From Oasisia sp. SBJ-2009 (lineage: Eukaryota; Annelida; Polychaeta; Sabellida; Siboglinidae), in contig OZ024858.1 in NCBI GenBank assembly GCA_964017155.1, positions 24,304,687 to 24,368,686 on the forward strand: DNA of 64,000 nt, read 5' to 3'. Below are positions 1 to 13,289 of the stretch, piece after piece (within the stretch, counting starts at the first letter, position 1; every line of letters starts with the position of its first letter). Under the pieces are notes generated by a model. It was not told the DNA's origin. It saw only the letters and a list, made by a program, of their open reading frames with translations, and searched no databases. The translations under genes were made by a program, and so were the position numbers.

Positions 1-1215
1 CTCTGTTGTGAGTAAACAAATATAATTTGATGCAAACACATATCAGAATACAGTGGGGGCCACAACGCAGACAACAGAGCGTGGACACGTACAGAGTCAC
101 TACAGACACATAGACTGCTTCAATCTGGTGCAATTGAACAACATGAATATTCATGCTATGGTGACTGTACATTTATGTTAACTGTTCCCAAGTAGATGCT
201 CTGGGTTAACCAATGGGTTACCAACCTACAGATGCCACAAATAAAACCAAGACTGACAGTATCAGTGGTGCAATGTAAAAACAATAGCTCACTGGTCATA
301 CACCATGCCCTCTACACTTGTAGTTTGATTGTTTGCATACATTGTATTCATACATATTTTGTCTTAGAATTACTTAATGAAAAATCCAACCTATCTCACA
401 TCCAAATGCTAACACTTTTCCAAAAATGGTGTTACACTGTATTTAGTTTTCATGAAACCATTGGACAAATTATTAAATTAGTTTAGCCAAATAGAAATAT
501 AAGAAAATCTCAAAACTGGTTAATATCCATGTTCTAAAGCATAAAGCAATTCACATTTTTATTAGTTATCCAATCTTATGATCAATTCACCAATTCTTTT
601 GACTTTACTCAAACTGTCTGCTTCATGTTTTTGATGGGTGAAACAAATTGCAGGACATGTTTTAAATGCCCACCCAATACACAGTGACAAAATGCATACA
701 TATAGTGTTCTTATAATGATGCATTTCATCATATTCAAATTCAAATGTGAATGACCTTGGCATGCACTTTGACATTGGCATGCTCTGTAGTATCGAGAGA
801 GTTGTGTCATGCCCATTGGTGCACATGCACATGTAGTAAAATAGTATCCTGACCTTCGACCTTACATTCATTGCACTCCCTGGAATACAAGAAATGACTT
901 CACGATGTAAAAAACAGCATCAACAACCCCATTCGCCATTAATCTGATTTCTTATCCAGTTGTTTCTTAGACAACCCTCTCTTAACAACATCTATCTGGT
1001 GTCTATGTCAGGGGAAGTAAAAGATCACACACAGGGGGTAAATGTGTAACCTGTAGTGGACTCACTAATTCTAGAGTAGGACAACTCCTGCGTTAGCCCA
1101 AGTTTGGACTGTTTTGGGGGAACCACCTGAGCCCTGAGTGATTCTGATTTGATTAGTCGGATTATGATAATACAACGGCATGTGTTAGATGTAAATAAAA
1201 TGACTGTGGTCACAC
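1..1215. other. Intron of the dynein gene with a partial SINE
   Basis: No exon was found here; the next conserved segment of dynein heavy chains (QATWLYLEP type) is not encoded, so the next exon lies beyond the left edge. The only recognisable element is a SINE fragment at about 989-1096. The rest is AT-rich sequence without a supported feature. Confidence 0.6.
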
Positions 1216-4200
1216 CTTGAGCCAGGCGTCAATGATGTCTTGCATCGACACTAGTTTCTCCTCCCATTCTCGCATCTCAGCCTCGAATGGCTTGATGAAT
1301 GGCGACCCTCGCATCGTCTGAGCCTTCACGATGTGGTCGTCCAGAATCACCTGGATGTCATCCACTGACGACAGGATCTTCACCCCCTGTACAAGAAGAC
1401 ACACAATCTGTGACATCTACTGGTGGTAATATATGGGCATTTTGTAATGTCTGAAACCGTTCAAAATTAAATGTTGTCAGGTGGATAACATAAATAACAT
1501 ACGTTGTTATGTAGTTGAAAAGTAAACAATTTATAAGATGAAATCAACAATCATTATTGTGATTATTCTACTTATTTTTTTATTTTCTATCCCAGGCAAT
1601 GTCTGGTGTAATAATAATAATGATAAATTTTAATTAGACACAAAAATCCCAAGTAAAACTCTGTTCAAAAGTGTTGACGATATGTAGTTAAAAATTACAA
1701 GAAATACATAATTACAGTACAAGATAAAACATGAAACCTTATAGCTAAACGTTGTGGGTGTGGGTGTGGGTGTGGGTGTGTGTTTGTGTTTGCATGCATG
1801 TGTACATGTGTTAATGTGTACATGTGTTAATGTGTGCATGTGTGCATGTGTGCATGTGTTCATGTGTTCATGCATGCATGCGTGTGTGTATGTGTGAGTG
1901 TGTGTGCGCGCGCATGTGTATGTATGTGTGTACATGTACCTGTATGCATGCGTTGCACGCATGCATGTGTGTGTATGTGTGCAGCATGCCTAGGCATGCT
2001 TTGTTTGAAATTTTCCAAAACTACAAACGACTTCACACTATGTTGTTTACGAACAACAAACAAAACGAGACTTCAACACACCACCGCCTCCACCACAACT
2101 CAAAGAGACTAAACCAACATGAACAGAGACCTGTTGTTAAAATACTCCACCACAACTCAAAGAGACTAAACCAACATGAACAGAGACCTGTGGTTAAAAT
2201 ACTCCACCACAACTCAAAGAGACTAAATCAACATGAACAGAGACCTGTGGTTAAAATACTCCACCACAACTCAAAGAGACTAAACCAAAATGAACAGAGA
2301 CCTGTGGTTAAAATACTCCACCACAACTCAAAGAGACTAAACCAACATGAACAGAGACCTGTTGTTAAAATACTCCACCACAACTCAAAGAGACTAAACC
2401 AACATGAACAGAGACCTGTTGTTAAAATACTCAACCACAACTCAAAGAGACTAAACCAACATGAACAGAGACCTGTTGTTAAAATACTCCACCACAACTC
2501 AAAGAGACTAAACCAACATGAACAGAGACCTGTTGTTAAAATACTCAACCACAACTCAAAGAGACTAAACCAACATGAACAGAGACCTGTGGTTAAAATA
2601 CTCCACCACAACTCAAAGAGACTAAACCAAAATGAACAGAGACCTGTGGTTAAAATACTCCACCACAACTCAAAGAGACTAAACCAACATGAACAGAGAC
2701 CTGTTGTTAAAATACTCCACCACAACTCAAAGAGACTAAACCAACATGAACAGAGACCTGTGGTTAAAATACTCCACCACAACTCAAAGAGACTAAACCA
2801 ACATGAACAGAGACCTGTGGTTAAAATACTCAACCACAACTCAAAGAGACTAAACCAACATGAACAGAGACCTGTTGTTAAAATACTCAACCACAACTCA
2901 AAGAGACTAAACCAACATGAACAGAGACCTGTTGTTAAAATACTCCACCACAACTCAAAGAGACTAAACCAACATGAACAGAGACCTGTTGTTAAAATAC
3001 TCAACCACAACTCAAAGAGACTAAACCAACATGAACAGAGACCTGTGGTTAAAATACTCCACCACAACTCAAAGAGACTAAACCAAAATGAACAGAGACC
3101 TGTGGTTAAAATACTCCACCACAACTCAAAGAGACTAAACCAACATGAACAGAGACCTGTTGTTAAAATACTCCACCACAACTCAAAGAGACTAAACCAA
3201 CATGAACAGAGACCTGTGGTTAAAATACTCCACCACAACTCAAAGAGACTAAACCAACATGAACAGAGACCTGTGGTTAAAATACTCAACCACAACTCAA
3301 AGAGACTAAACCAACATGAACAGAGACCTGTTGTTAAAATACTCAACCACAACTCAAAGAGACTAAACCAACATGAACAGAGACCTGTTGTTAAAATACT
3401 CCACCACAACTCAAAGAGACTAAACCAACATGAACAGAGACCTGTGGCTAAAATACTCCACCACAATTCAAAGAGACTAAACCAACATGAACAGAGACCT
3501 GTGGTTAAAATACTCCACCACAACTCAAAGAGACTAAACCAACATGAACAGAGACCTGTGGCTAAAATACTCCACCACAACTCAAAGAGACTAAACCAAC
3601 ATGAACAGAGACCTGTGGTTAAAATACTCCACCACAACTCAAAGAGACTAAACCAACATGAACAGAGACCTGTTGTTAAAATACTCCACCACAACTCAAA
3701 GAGACTAAACCAACATGAACAGAGACCTGTGGTTAAAATACTCCACCACAACTCAAAGAGACTAAACCAACATGAACAGAGACCTGTTGTTAAAATACTC
3801 CACCACAACTCAAAGAGACTAAACCAACATGAACAGAGACCTGTGGTTAAAATACTCCACCACAACTCAAAGAGACCAAACCAACATGAACAGAGACCTG
3901 TTGTTGACCTGCTCCACTGTGTGTACTCACCGTGTCTCTGTAAGCGATGAACTCAAAGTTGACCCCCTCCCACTCCGACTTCATCTTCTTGAGCGCCTTC
4001 TCCAGCGAGTACTCCTTGGCGGCCGTCGCTCCGATCCCATCAAGTCTGGGTGACACAACGTGTCATGTCATGGAGCACCATAGTGTCAACTTTCTCAAGG
4101 GCTTGTACATTCAAATAGCTTAAAAGGTTGAAATGCTAAATAACTGATAATGATTTCACCGTTCTAGGGTACATTTTAATTAGTATGACACGAGTAAATG

Positions 4201-7200
4201 TTAATATCATTACATATTATGATCAGTAATATAGACAAAGTACTTTGCACTGATCAAAAGTTATCATAAAATATTTCTAACTGACCTGCAGTCATATCAG
4301 ATTCTAGTGTTCATTTGTTGATTATCTCATACAGTGTGTTTGATTGTATTATTTTTTAATAAAATGTTGAATCTTTCTGCTATCCAATCTAATTCATTCT
4401 CTTTAAAAGTAAAATTGTCTTACAAGACTTACGTAAAATGTAAAGTGAATTCAAAATGTTGACTGCAATCAGCAGTAATCATCAGGAACAAAACCGATGG
4501 CAGCAAACATCAAAGTTTCAAATGTATGGTTGTTTCATAAGTTAATTTGGTTTTAAGCTATCTTTCCAACTTGATGATCCTTTTCAGATATCTACACTGC
4601 CACTGTTTAGAGTTGGAACCTTTGCATTCCATTCCAATGGGCTTTGTTCCTTCTAAACCCTCTCCCCCAGCCCCCTGCCCCCGCCCCCGCCCCCTTCCCC
4701 CTCTCCCCTCTCCCCTCTCCCTCTCCCTCTCCCCCGACTGCCACTTACTGGTCCATGTAGTTCTTGAGACCGTACTCAAGCATCTTTGTGAAGGACGTGT
4801 CCTCCTCAGGATGAATGTCAACACCAACAACTGCACTCATCTGGTAGACAGAAACAGTCATCAGTAAATGTCAACACCAACAACTGCACTCATCTGGTAG
4901 ACAGAAACAGTCATCAGTAAATGTCAACACCAACAACTGCACTCATCTGGTAGACAGAAACAGTCATCAGTAAATGTCAACACCAACAACTGCACTCATC
5001 TGGTAGACAGAAACAGTCATCAGTAAATTTCAACACCAACAACTGCACTCGTCTGGTAGACAGAAACAGTCATCAGTAAATGTCAACACCAACAACTGCA
5101 CTCGTCTGGTAGACAGAAACAGTCATCAGTAAATGTCAACACCAACAACTGCACTCGTCTGGTAGACAGAAACAGTCATCAGTAAATTTCAACACCAACA
5201 ACAGCACTCATCTGGTAGACAGAAACAGTCATCAGTAAATGTCAACACCAACAACTGCACTCATCTGGTAGACAGAAACAGTCATCGGTAAATGTCAACA
5301 CCAACAACTGCACTCGTCTGGTAGACAGAAACAGTCATCGGTAAATGTCAACACCAACAACTGCACCCGTCTGGTAGACAGAAACAGTCATCGGTAAATG
5401 TCAACACCAACAACTGCACTCATCTGGTAGACAGAAACAGTCATCGGTAAATGTCAACACCAACAACTGCACTCATCTGGTAGACAGAAACAGTCATCGG
5501 TAAATGTCAACACCCACAACCTCACTCGTCTAGTGGAGATACAGTTATCTGTGAATGTTCCCACAAATACCTCACCCATCTTGCAGTAAGCAACATTCAA
5601 ATTCTGACAATGGTCATCCGCTGAAATCTGACCATGGTGTAGGCAAGCGATAATCGATCAACCGCATCTGAATTACATAAACTTAAGTTATTATTATTAT
5701 TATTAATTTATTCAGTCTCCATTGCCGGAGAAGAAACATTACATACATAGCAACAATACATACAGTGACATGATTTAATATATAAAATTCAGTGTATATC
5801 AGTTAAAATAAAGAGATGCATAATATTACATTACAGTGCAGTGGTTAACAGGTGAACTAAAAGATGTTCATGTGAATATGGCTTGGTAAAATTATCAGTA
5901 AATAAAAGGTGTCTAATCGAGTCAACAAGACCATCATTGTTTGTCACACTAGTTTCGGGTACATGCTCGTTTACTGGGTGACTCGCCCATAGATACCACC
6001 CTATCTAGCAGGGTTCCACCCTATCCAACAGGGTTATATTAACAATCGCTTATTTAATGCCTAAATCCTCAGAAACCAAGCTCAGCAACATATCAACACA
6101 AACAGGTTAAGCGGCCTCAAAATAAATAAGCAGTATTCTAATTATAAAACAATTACAAGCAACAATACAACGTCCTGTCTACCCACCTCCTCCCAATGCC
6201 TGTCCCTGATGCCGGGGTTACAGATGATGTGAAGCAGGGGCATGTACTGCTTGAAGGTGTCGATGCGCCCTCGCGTCCGCTCAGCCACGTTCCTTGGCCC
6301 GGGCTGGTCGTTGAAGGTCTTGGTCAGCTTGTACATCGTACGCCACATCTCCGTCACCTCGTTCTCGATCTCCTCCGCATTCAGCAGCTGGAAGGAACCT
6401 GTCAAACACATCGTAGTAGTCGTTGTAGTCAGTGTCACTCAGATTATAGTCCAGTCGCATGCCCTCTTCCGTCCCGTTCTTTTTGGTTGTATAACAAATC
6501 AAATTTCTTCTCTTCTTTTTCCATTAAATGAACTTGGTCAATGTGCTTACCATTATTGTCATTGGTTTTTAGAGTTGTCCTTCTCTAGAATTAGGGAGTC
6601 CACTACTGGTTATACATTTACCCCCTGTATGGGATCCTTTACTTCCCCTGGCATAGACAGTTAGACACCAGATAGAAGGGACCACTGGATTTTAGTGTCT
6701 CTTTCAAAAGACACAGGCCAATGAAATTGCCTAATTTTCGAAACGGCGGCAGGTGGGATTGAACCACCGTCCCCTCGATTGACAGTCCGGTGCTCTACCG
6801 CGTGACCACCACTCCCCACAAATTTAAACAGGCTATGGTTACATGCCATACTCTTTCTACTCAACAACCAGCTTGCTTTATTAATCTGCTATATCTCTCT
6901 GATATCCACAGGATCATTAGACCTGCTGTTTCCAAACAACAGTTCGATATTGGCAAATGTGCTTTCTCCGCCAACAATCTTAAATCTCAACTCCTATAAC
7001 AATATAATCTTCTGAAATTATAGCCACATTTCTGAGAAAAACTCAACGCATATTTGTTTGAAATTGCATTTCCTTCTTAATGGTTCTGTGCTCTAATGAT
7101 GAGTCTTGTTGTTTGTCACTGTTCATGATTATGCATAATGGCTTATTTATTGCATCTCATAGCTTGACATTTTGAGCTTTAGAAGTGTTACAGTTACTAC

Positions 7201-10200
7201 TTTTACTATTCAAATGGTCATGCGCAGGCATTTTTGAGAAAACTGCAGCTACACAGATGCATTGTACCAGACAAAGCAAGATGTTTTATGTTAAAAAACA
7301 AAACCACTCTCAGACTACACACACTGACCCTCACATGTATACAACTGTGGAACAGTTTAACTACTGAAATAACTCAGCTTTCAGTTTGACACAATTTCGA
7401 AATAAACATTCAAATTGTCATCACTTTGTAAACTTTTAAGTTGAGTTCTGACAGAACGTACACCCTGGGCTTCACTCCCGGCCTAAATCACTTGTCACCA
7501 TTCTGCCTCTTCAACTTGTGTGCTCCACCATTGGGATATGTATGTGTTCAATGTCATCTATACTTAATTCTCCCATTTGACACTTCCCACAAACCTCCCC
7601 AACCCTATACTCCCAAACTCCTCTCCTACCCTGCCCCTCACTCTTTCCACTCCAATCATCCTCTTGCTACATTTCCTCTCAGTCCTCCTCATCTCCTATC
7701 ACATCCCCTCTACTGTCCAGCTCATACTCCCTATTCTGGTCCTCACACCCTCTCCTATCCCTCTCCACTATGTCACCCATGCCTTTGTCCTCCTCCCACC
7801 CACTTCCCATCCTTTCTCACCACCTCTCCCACTCTCCCAAGAGCGCTCCCTTCCTCCCACACACCCTCTCTATTCCCACACACACCCTCTCCCTTCCCAC
7901 ACACACCCTCTCCCTTCCCACACACACCCTCTCCCTTCCCACACACACCCTCTCCCTTCCCACACACACCCTCTCCCTTCCTCCCACACACTCCCTCTCC
8001 CTTCCTCCCACACACTCACTCTCCCTTCCTCCCACACACTCCCTCTCCCTTCCCACACACTCCCTCTCCCTTCCTCCCACACACTCACTCTCCCTTCCTC
8101 CCACACACTCCCTCTCCCTTCCCACACACACTCCCTCTCCCTTCCTCCCACACACTCCCTCTCCCTTCCCACACACACCCTCTCCCTTCCTCCCACACAC
8201 TCCCTCTCCCTTCCCACACACTCCCTCTCCCTTCCCACACACTCACTCTCCCTTCCTCCCACACACTCCCTCTCCCTTCCCACACACACTCCCTCTCCCT
8301 TCCTCCCACACACTCCCTCTCCCTTCCTCCCACACACTCCCTCTCCCTTCCTCCCACACACTCCCTCTCCCTTCCCACACACTCCCTCTCCCTTCCTCCC
8401 ACACACTCCCTCTCCCTTCCTCCCACACACACCCTCTCCCTTCCTCCCACACACTCCCTCTCTCTTCCTCCCACACACTCCCTCTCCCTTCCCACACACT
8501 CCCTCTCCCTTCCTCCCACACACTCCCTCTCCCTTCCTCCCACACACTCCCTCTCTCTTCCTCCCACACACTCCCTCTCCCTTCCTCCCACACTCCCTCT
8601 CCCTTCCTCCCACACACTCCCTCTCCCTTCCTCCCACACACTCCCTCTCCCTTCCTCCCACACACTCCCTCTCCCTTCCCACACACTCCCTCTCCCTTCC
8701 TCCCACACACTCCCTCTCCCTTCCCACACACTCCCTCTCCCTTCCTCCCACACACTCCCTCTCCCTTCCTCCCACACTCCCTCTCCCTTCCCACACACTC
8801 CCTCTCCCTTCCTCCCACACACTCCCTCTCCCTTCCCACACACTCCCTCTCCCTTCTCACACACTCCCTCTCCCTTCCTCCCACACACTCCCTCTCCCTT
8901 CCTCCCACACTCCCTCTCCCTTCCCACACACTCCCTCTCCCTTCCTCCCACACACTCCCTCTCCCTTCCTCCCACACACTCCCTCTCCCTTCCTCCCACA
9001 CACTCCCTCTCCCTTCCTCCCACACACTCCCTCTCCCTTCCTCCCACACACTCCCTCTCCCCACACTCCCTCTCCCTTCCCACACACACTCCCTCTCCCT
9101 TCCTCCCACACACTCCCTCTCCCTTCCCACACACTCCCTCTCCCTTCCTCCCACACACTCCCTCTCCCTTCCTCCCACACACTCCCTCTCCCTTCCTCCC
9201 ACACACTCCCTCTCCCTTCCTCCCACACACTCCCTCTCCCTTCCTCCCACACACTCCCTCTCCCTTCCTCTCACACACTCCCTCTCCCTTCCTCCCACAC
9301 ACTCCCTCTCCCTTCCTCCCACACACTCCCTCTCCCTTCCCACACACTCCCTCTCCCTTCCTCCCACACACTCCCTCTCCCTTCCTCTCACACACTCCCT
9401 CTCCCTTCCTCCCACACACTCCCTCTCCCTTCCTCCCACACACTCCCTCTCCCTTCCTCCCACACACTCCCTCTCCCTTCCTCCCACACACTCCCTCTCC
9501 CTTCCCACACACACTCCCTCTCCCTTCCTCCCACACACTCCCTCTCCCTTCCTCCCACACACTCCCTCTCCCTTCCCACACACTCCCTCTCCCTTCCTCC
9601 CACACACTCCCTCTCCCTTCCTCCCACACACTCCCTCTCCCTTCTCACACACTCCCTCTCCCTTCCTCCCACACACTCCCTCTCCCTTCCTCCCACACAC
9701 TCCCTCTCCCTTCCTCCCACACACTCCCTCTCCCTTCCTCCCACACACTCCCTCTCCCTTCCTCCCACACACTCCCTCTCCCTTCCTCCCACACACTGCC
9801 TCTCCCTTCCTCCCACACACTCCCTCTCCCTTCCTCCCACACACTCCCTCTCCCTTCCTCCCACACACTCCCTCTCCCTTCCCCTCCTCACCATTCTTCC
9901 ACTTCTCGTTCTTCTCGTTGAACAACTTGACGGTGTTCCAGAGCTTCTCGTAGGGCTCCTTCATCGTGAACATCTCCCGCAGGATGGGGAAGGTCGTCTT
10001 CTCCCAGCCCAGGAGCACCTCCGCATTGTTCAGCTCCGCCAGCTCCTCCTGGGCCTCCTCCAGGCTCTCGTGGAGCTGGGCCAGGAAGTCCACGTTGTTC
10101 TTGACCTCCTCCGTGCTCATCACCTGCAACGACAACAACACGACAGTCATCACAACAACATGTCAGCTGTCACCTGCAACAACATGTGAGTCATCACCCA

Positions 10201-13200
10201 CAACATATCAGTCGTCATTGTCAGCAACAACATGTCAGTCATCACCAACGACAACAAGTAAGCAGTCACCCGCAACAACATGTCAGTCATCACCAACAAC
10301 AACAAGTAAGCAGTCACCCGCAACAACATGTCAGTCATCACTACAACAACATATTGCTTATCTCAATGCAACAACATGTAGGTTGTCACAACCTCCCAGT
10401 GCATTGTGACATGCCATTCACTGTCACTTGTGTCATGTCCCTAGGCACTGTCCTGAGTACACTGTCCTGAGTACAGCATCCTGAATACATTGTACTGAGT
10501 ACAACGTCCTGAGTACAGCATCCTGAGTACAACGTCTTGAGTACAGCATCCTGAGTACAACGCCCTGAGTACAGCATCCTGAGTACACTGTCCTGAGTAC
10601 ACTGTCCTGAGTACACTGCCCTGAGTACACTGCCCTGAGTACACTGCTGAGTACACTGTCCTGAGCACAGTGTCCTGAGTACAACGCCCTGCGTACAGCA
10701 TCCTGAGTACACAGTCCTGAGTACAACGTCCTGAGTACACTGTCCTGAGTACACTGCCCTGAGTACACTGTCCTGAGTACACTGCTGAGTACACTGTCCT
10801 GAGCACAGTGTCCTGAGTACACTGCCCTGAGCACAGTGTCCTGAGTACACTGTCCTGAGCACAGTGTCCTGAGTACAACGCCCTGAGTACAGCATCCTGA
10901 GTACACTGTCCTGAGTACACTGTCCTGAGTACACTGTCCTGAGTACACTGCCCTGAGTACACTGTCCTGAGTACACTGCCCTGAGTACACTGTCCTGAGT
11001 ACACTGCTGAGTACACTGTCCTGAGCACAGTGTCCTGAGTACACTGCCCTGAGCACAGTGTCCTGAGTACACTGTACTGAGCACAGTGTCCTGAGTACAC
11101 TGTCCTGAGTACACTGCCCTGAGTGCAGTGCCCCAAGTACATTGTCCTGAGTACAGTGTCCTGAGTAGAGTGTATGGTAAAGTGTGTCCTTGGTCAAGTG
11201 ATACTGACCTCCTTCTTGCGGAAGTTCTCTATCTCCTGGTAGTACTTGGCGAGCTTCTCCTCGAACTCCTGGATCTTGTTCCTGAGGTCGTCCTCGGAGT
11301 GTTCGCGCTTGCTGCTCAGTCGCTTGCTGCTCACCTCAAACACCGTGCTGATGTGCTCCGGCCAGTGGAACATCGTGCTGTTCAACTTGACATCGTCCAC
11401 TACAACACACAATCAGACGTTTGTTATATTTCCGCATCATGTTTAGGTTAAGCACAATCACCTACCAAACCCTTTCATCTACACAACCTCCACATCTGCT
11501 CTCATAGCTCCATTTGTCAGTTAAACTAAAATTTCCTTGCTGTTCCCAGAGTCAAGACAAAGGCCGAACTTGAGCTTTCTCTGTCACTGACTCTGTGGAA
11601 TGCACTTCTGGGTAACATTAAATCAGCAGAAAACGCTTTTACATTTCGCTGTAACCGGAAACCTATCTGTTTAATCTCGCCTATTCACACTAGCTTCTTA
11701 GTGCACCCGTCTGATTGTTGACGACTTTTGCACTGTTTTTCTTGCGCCAGATTCTGAGGATATTGGTGGCATAGCCATAGAAGTCAGCATGACAGTTGGA
11801 TATTCATAGACAAGACAGGGAAATGAACAATTACAGGTACATTTTAAGAAGGAACACGACAGCTAGTATACCAATGGGTAATATTCATACAAAACCAAAA
11901 TAAGCAAACACACAGTGTGATTTTGCTAAACGATGGGTGAGAACATGATCGTGTACCATTGGATGAATTTACAGAAATTATGGGATACAGCCATAAAAAA
12001 CACAGCCTGTCAAGTTACATAGAATGTTCGAGTGTCACACGGTGGTAACCGTCCCATACACATGGCGCTCAAGGAGTAGTATACTTCTGGCTCATACCTG
12101 GGAAGATGGCGTAGTCAAGGAGGAAGAGGAGTCTCTGGGCAGCCTCGTCGATCTCCTCCTTCAGTTTGTACACGGTCACGTCTGTACACTGTAACATACA
12201 ACCACTGCCAGCTTAGTATACTGCACATCAAACTCTCCAGCAATCAACTTGCGCCCGATCTCAATTCAGAGACACCATTACGCCAGCTTGACACATCATT
12301 TACTGGTCACATGATATGGGTTGGCCATGTGATAAATAACTGCCATTTTAATTGGCTGAGGCAGGGTTACACTTTCACGACTTTATGTAATATGTAAAAT
12401 ACATATGTTGGTATTGGAACATAGCTGGTATTGTCACTTTTTGTATAGTCACACACTATGGTAAGATTGTGTCATTAGACAGATACAAATGGTGTAGCGC
12501 TTACATTTTCTGACGTTATAAACGTTCCAATTGACGTTTCTGCACATGCGCAATAAATGTAAAATCATCAATGTGCAGCGAAAGGACAAAGCATTTGTGG
12601 CATAAATACCACGGGTTGTTCGTTAGGATGTATATAACCTCTCAGCGAAGTTATTTGTTGCAAATTAGCACGAGGCAAACCAGTTTTGAGGCATATTTTG
12701 ATAGCAAGCGTAAATCACGTGACTAGTGTGCCATAATCCATGATAGTGATTTATAAAAAACTTAATATTTTATTGAATTGAACAACATTTTAAGAAACTC
12801 TTCACAGTAACCATCACAGGAGAGTTAACAAACAGCCCGTGGCATTTATATCGAAAATCCTTTGTCATTTTGCTGGACATTAATGATTTTACATTTATTG
12901 CGCATGCGCAGAAATGTCAATCAGAACGTTTTTAACGACCGGAAAAATGTAAGCGCGACACCGTGTGACACGAGACTGAGAGAGACCCACCTGGATGAGG
13001 TACTTCTGCAGATTGACCAAGTCTTCCACGGTCTCTGGCACCTCGTTCAGTCTCTCTGCCATCTCGTCGTAGCGGTGACATATGCTGCAACACAAAATAT
13101 CACCACTCTACAATATGAATTAATGCTTCTCAGGCTACTTCGTCTCACCCATTCACCATTATCCCTACTCCCAAGCAAGCAAGTGTGGATTAAGGAAAAT

Positions 13201-13223
13201 GGTAAAAACATTAACTATAACGT

Positions 13224-13289
<66 letters not shown>

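Noticed and set aside
1824..3950. 708-codon plus frame and 545-codon minus frame with 19-residue repeats
   Set aside because: 57-bp array with no stop in two frames; no start context, no non-repeat domain, and it lies inside a dynein intron.
2085..5523. CRISPR-like regularly spaced repeats
   Set aside because: Direct tandem repeats with no unique spacers, in an animal gene; not a CRISPR array.
7441..10189. Open frames of 727-870 codons on plus and 514-636 on minus
   Set aside because: They exist because the 24-bp minisatellite unit is a multiple of three and lacks stops. The peptides are pure repeats ([16 protein letters not shown]). Only the 9892-10123 part of one minus frame is real dynein sequence.
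10386..11197. Three overlapping minus frames of 233-254 codons rich in Cys, Tyr and Ser
   Set aside because: All derive from the 14-15-bp array; overlapping frames in every phase are typical of a tandem repeat, not a gene.
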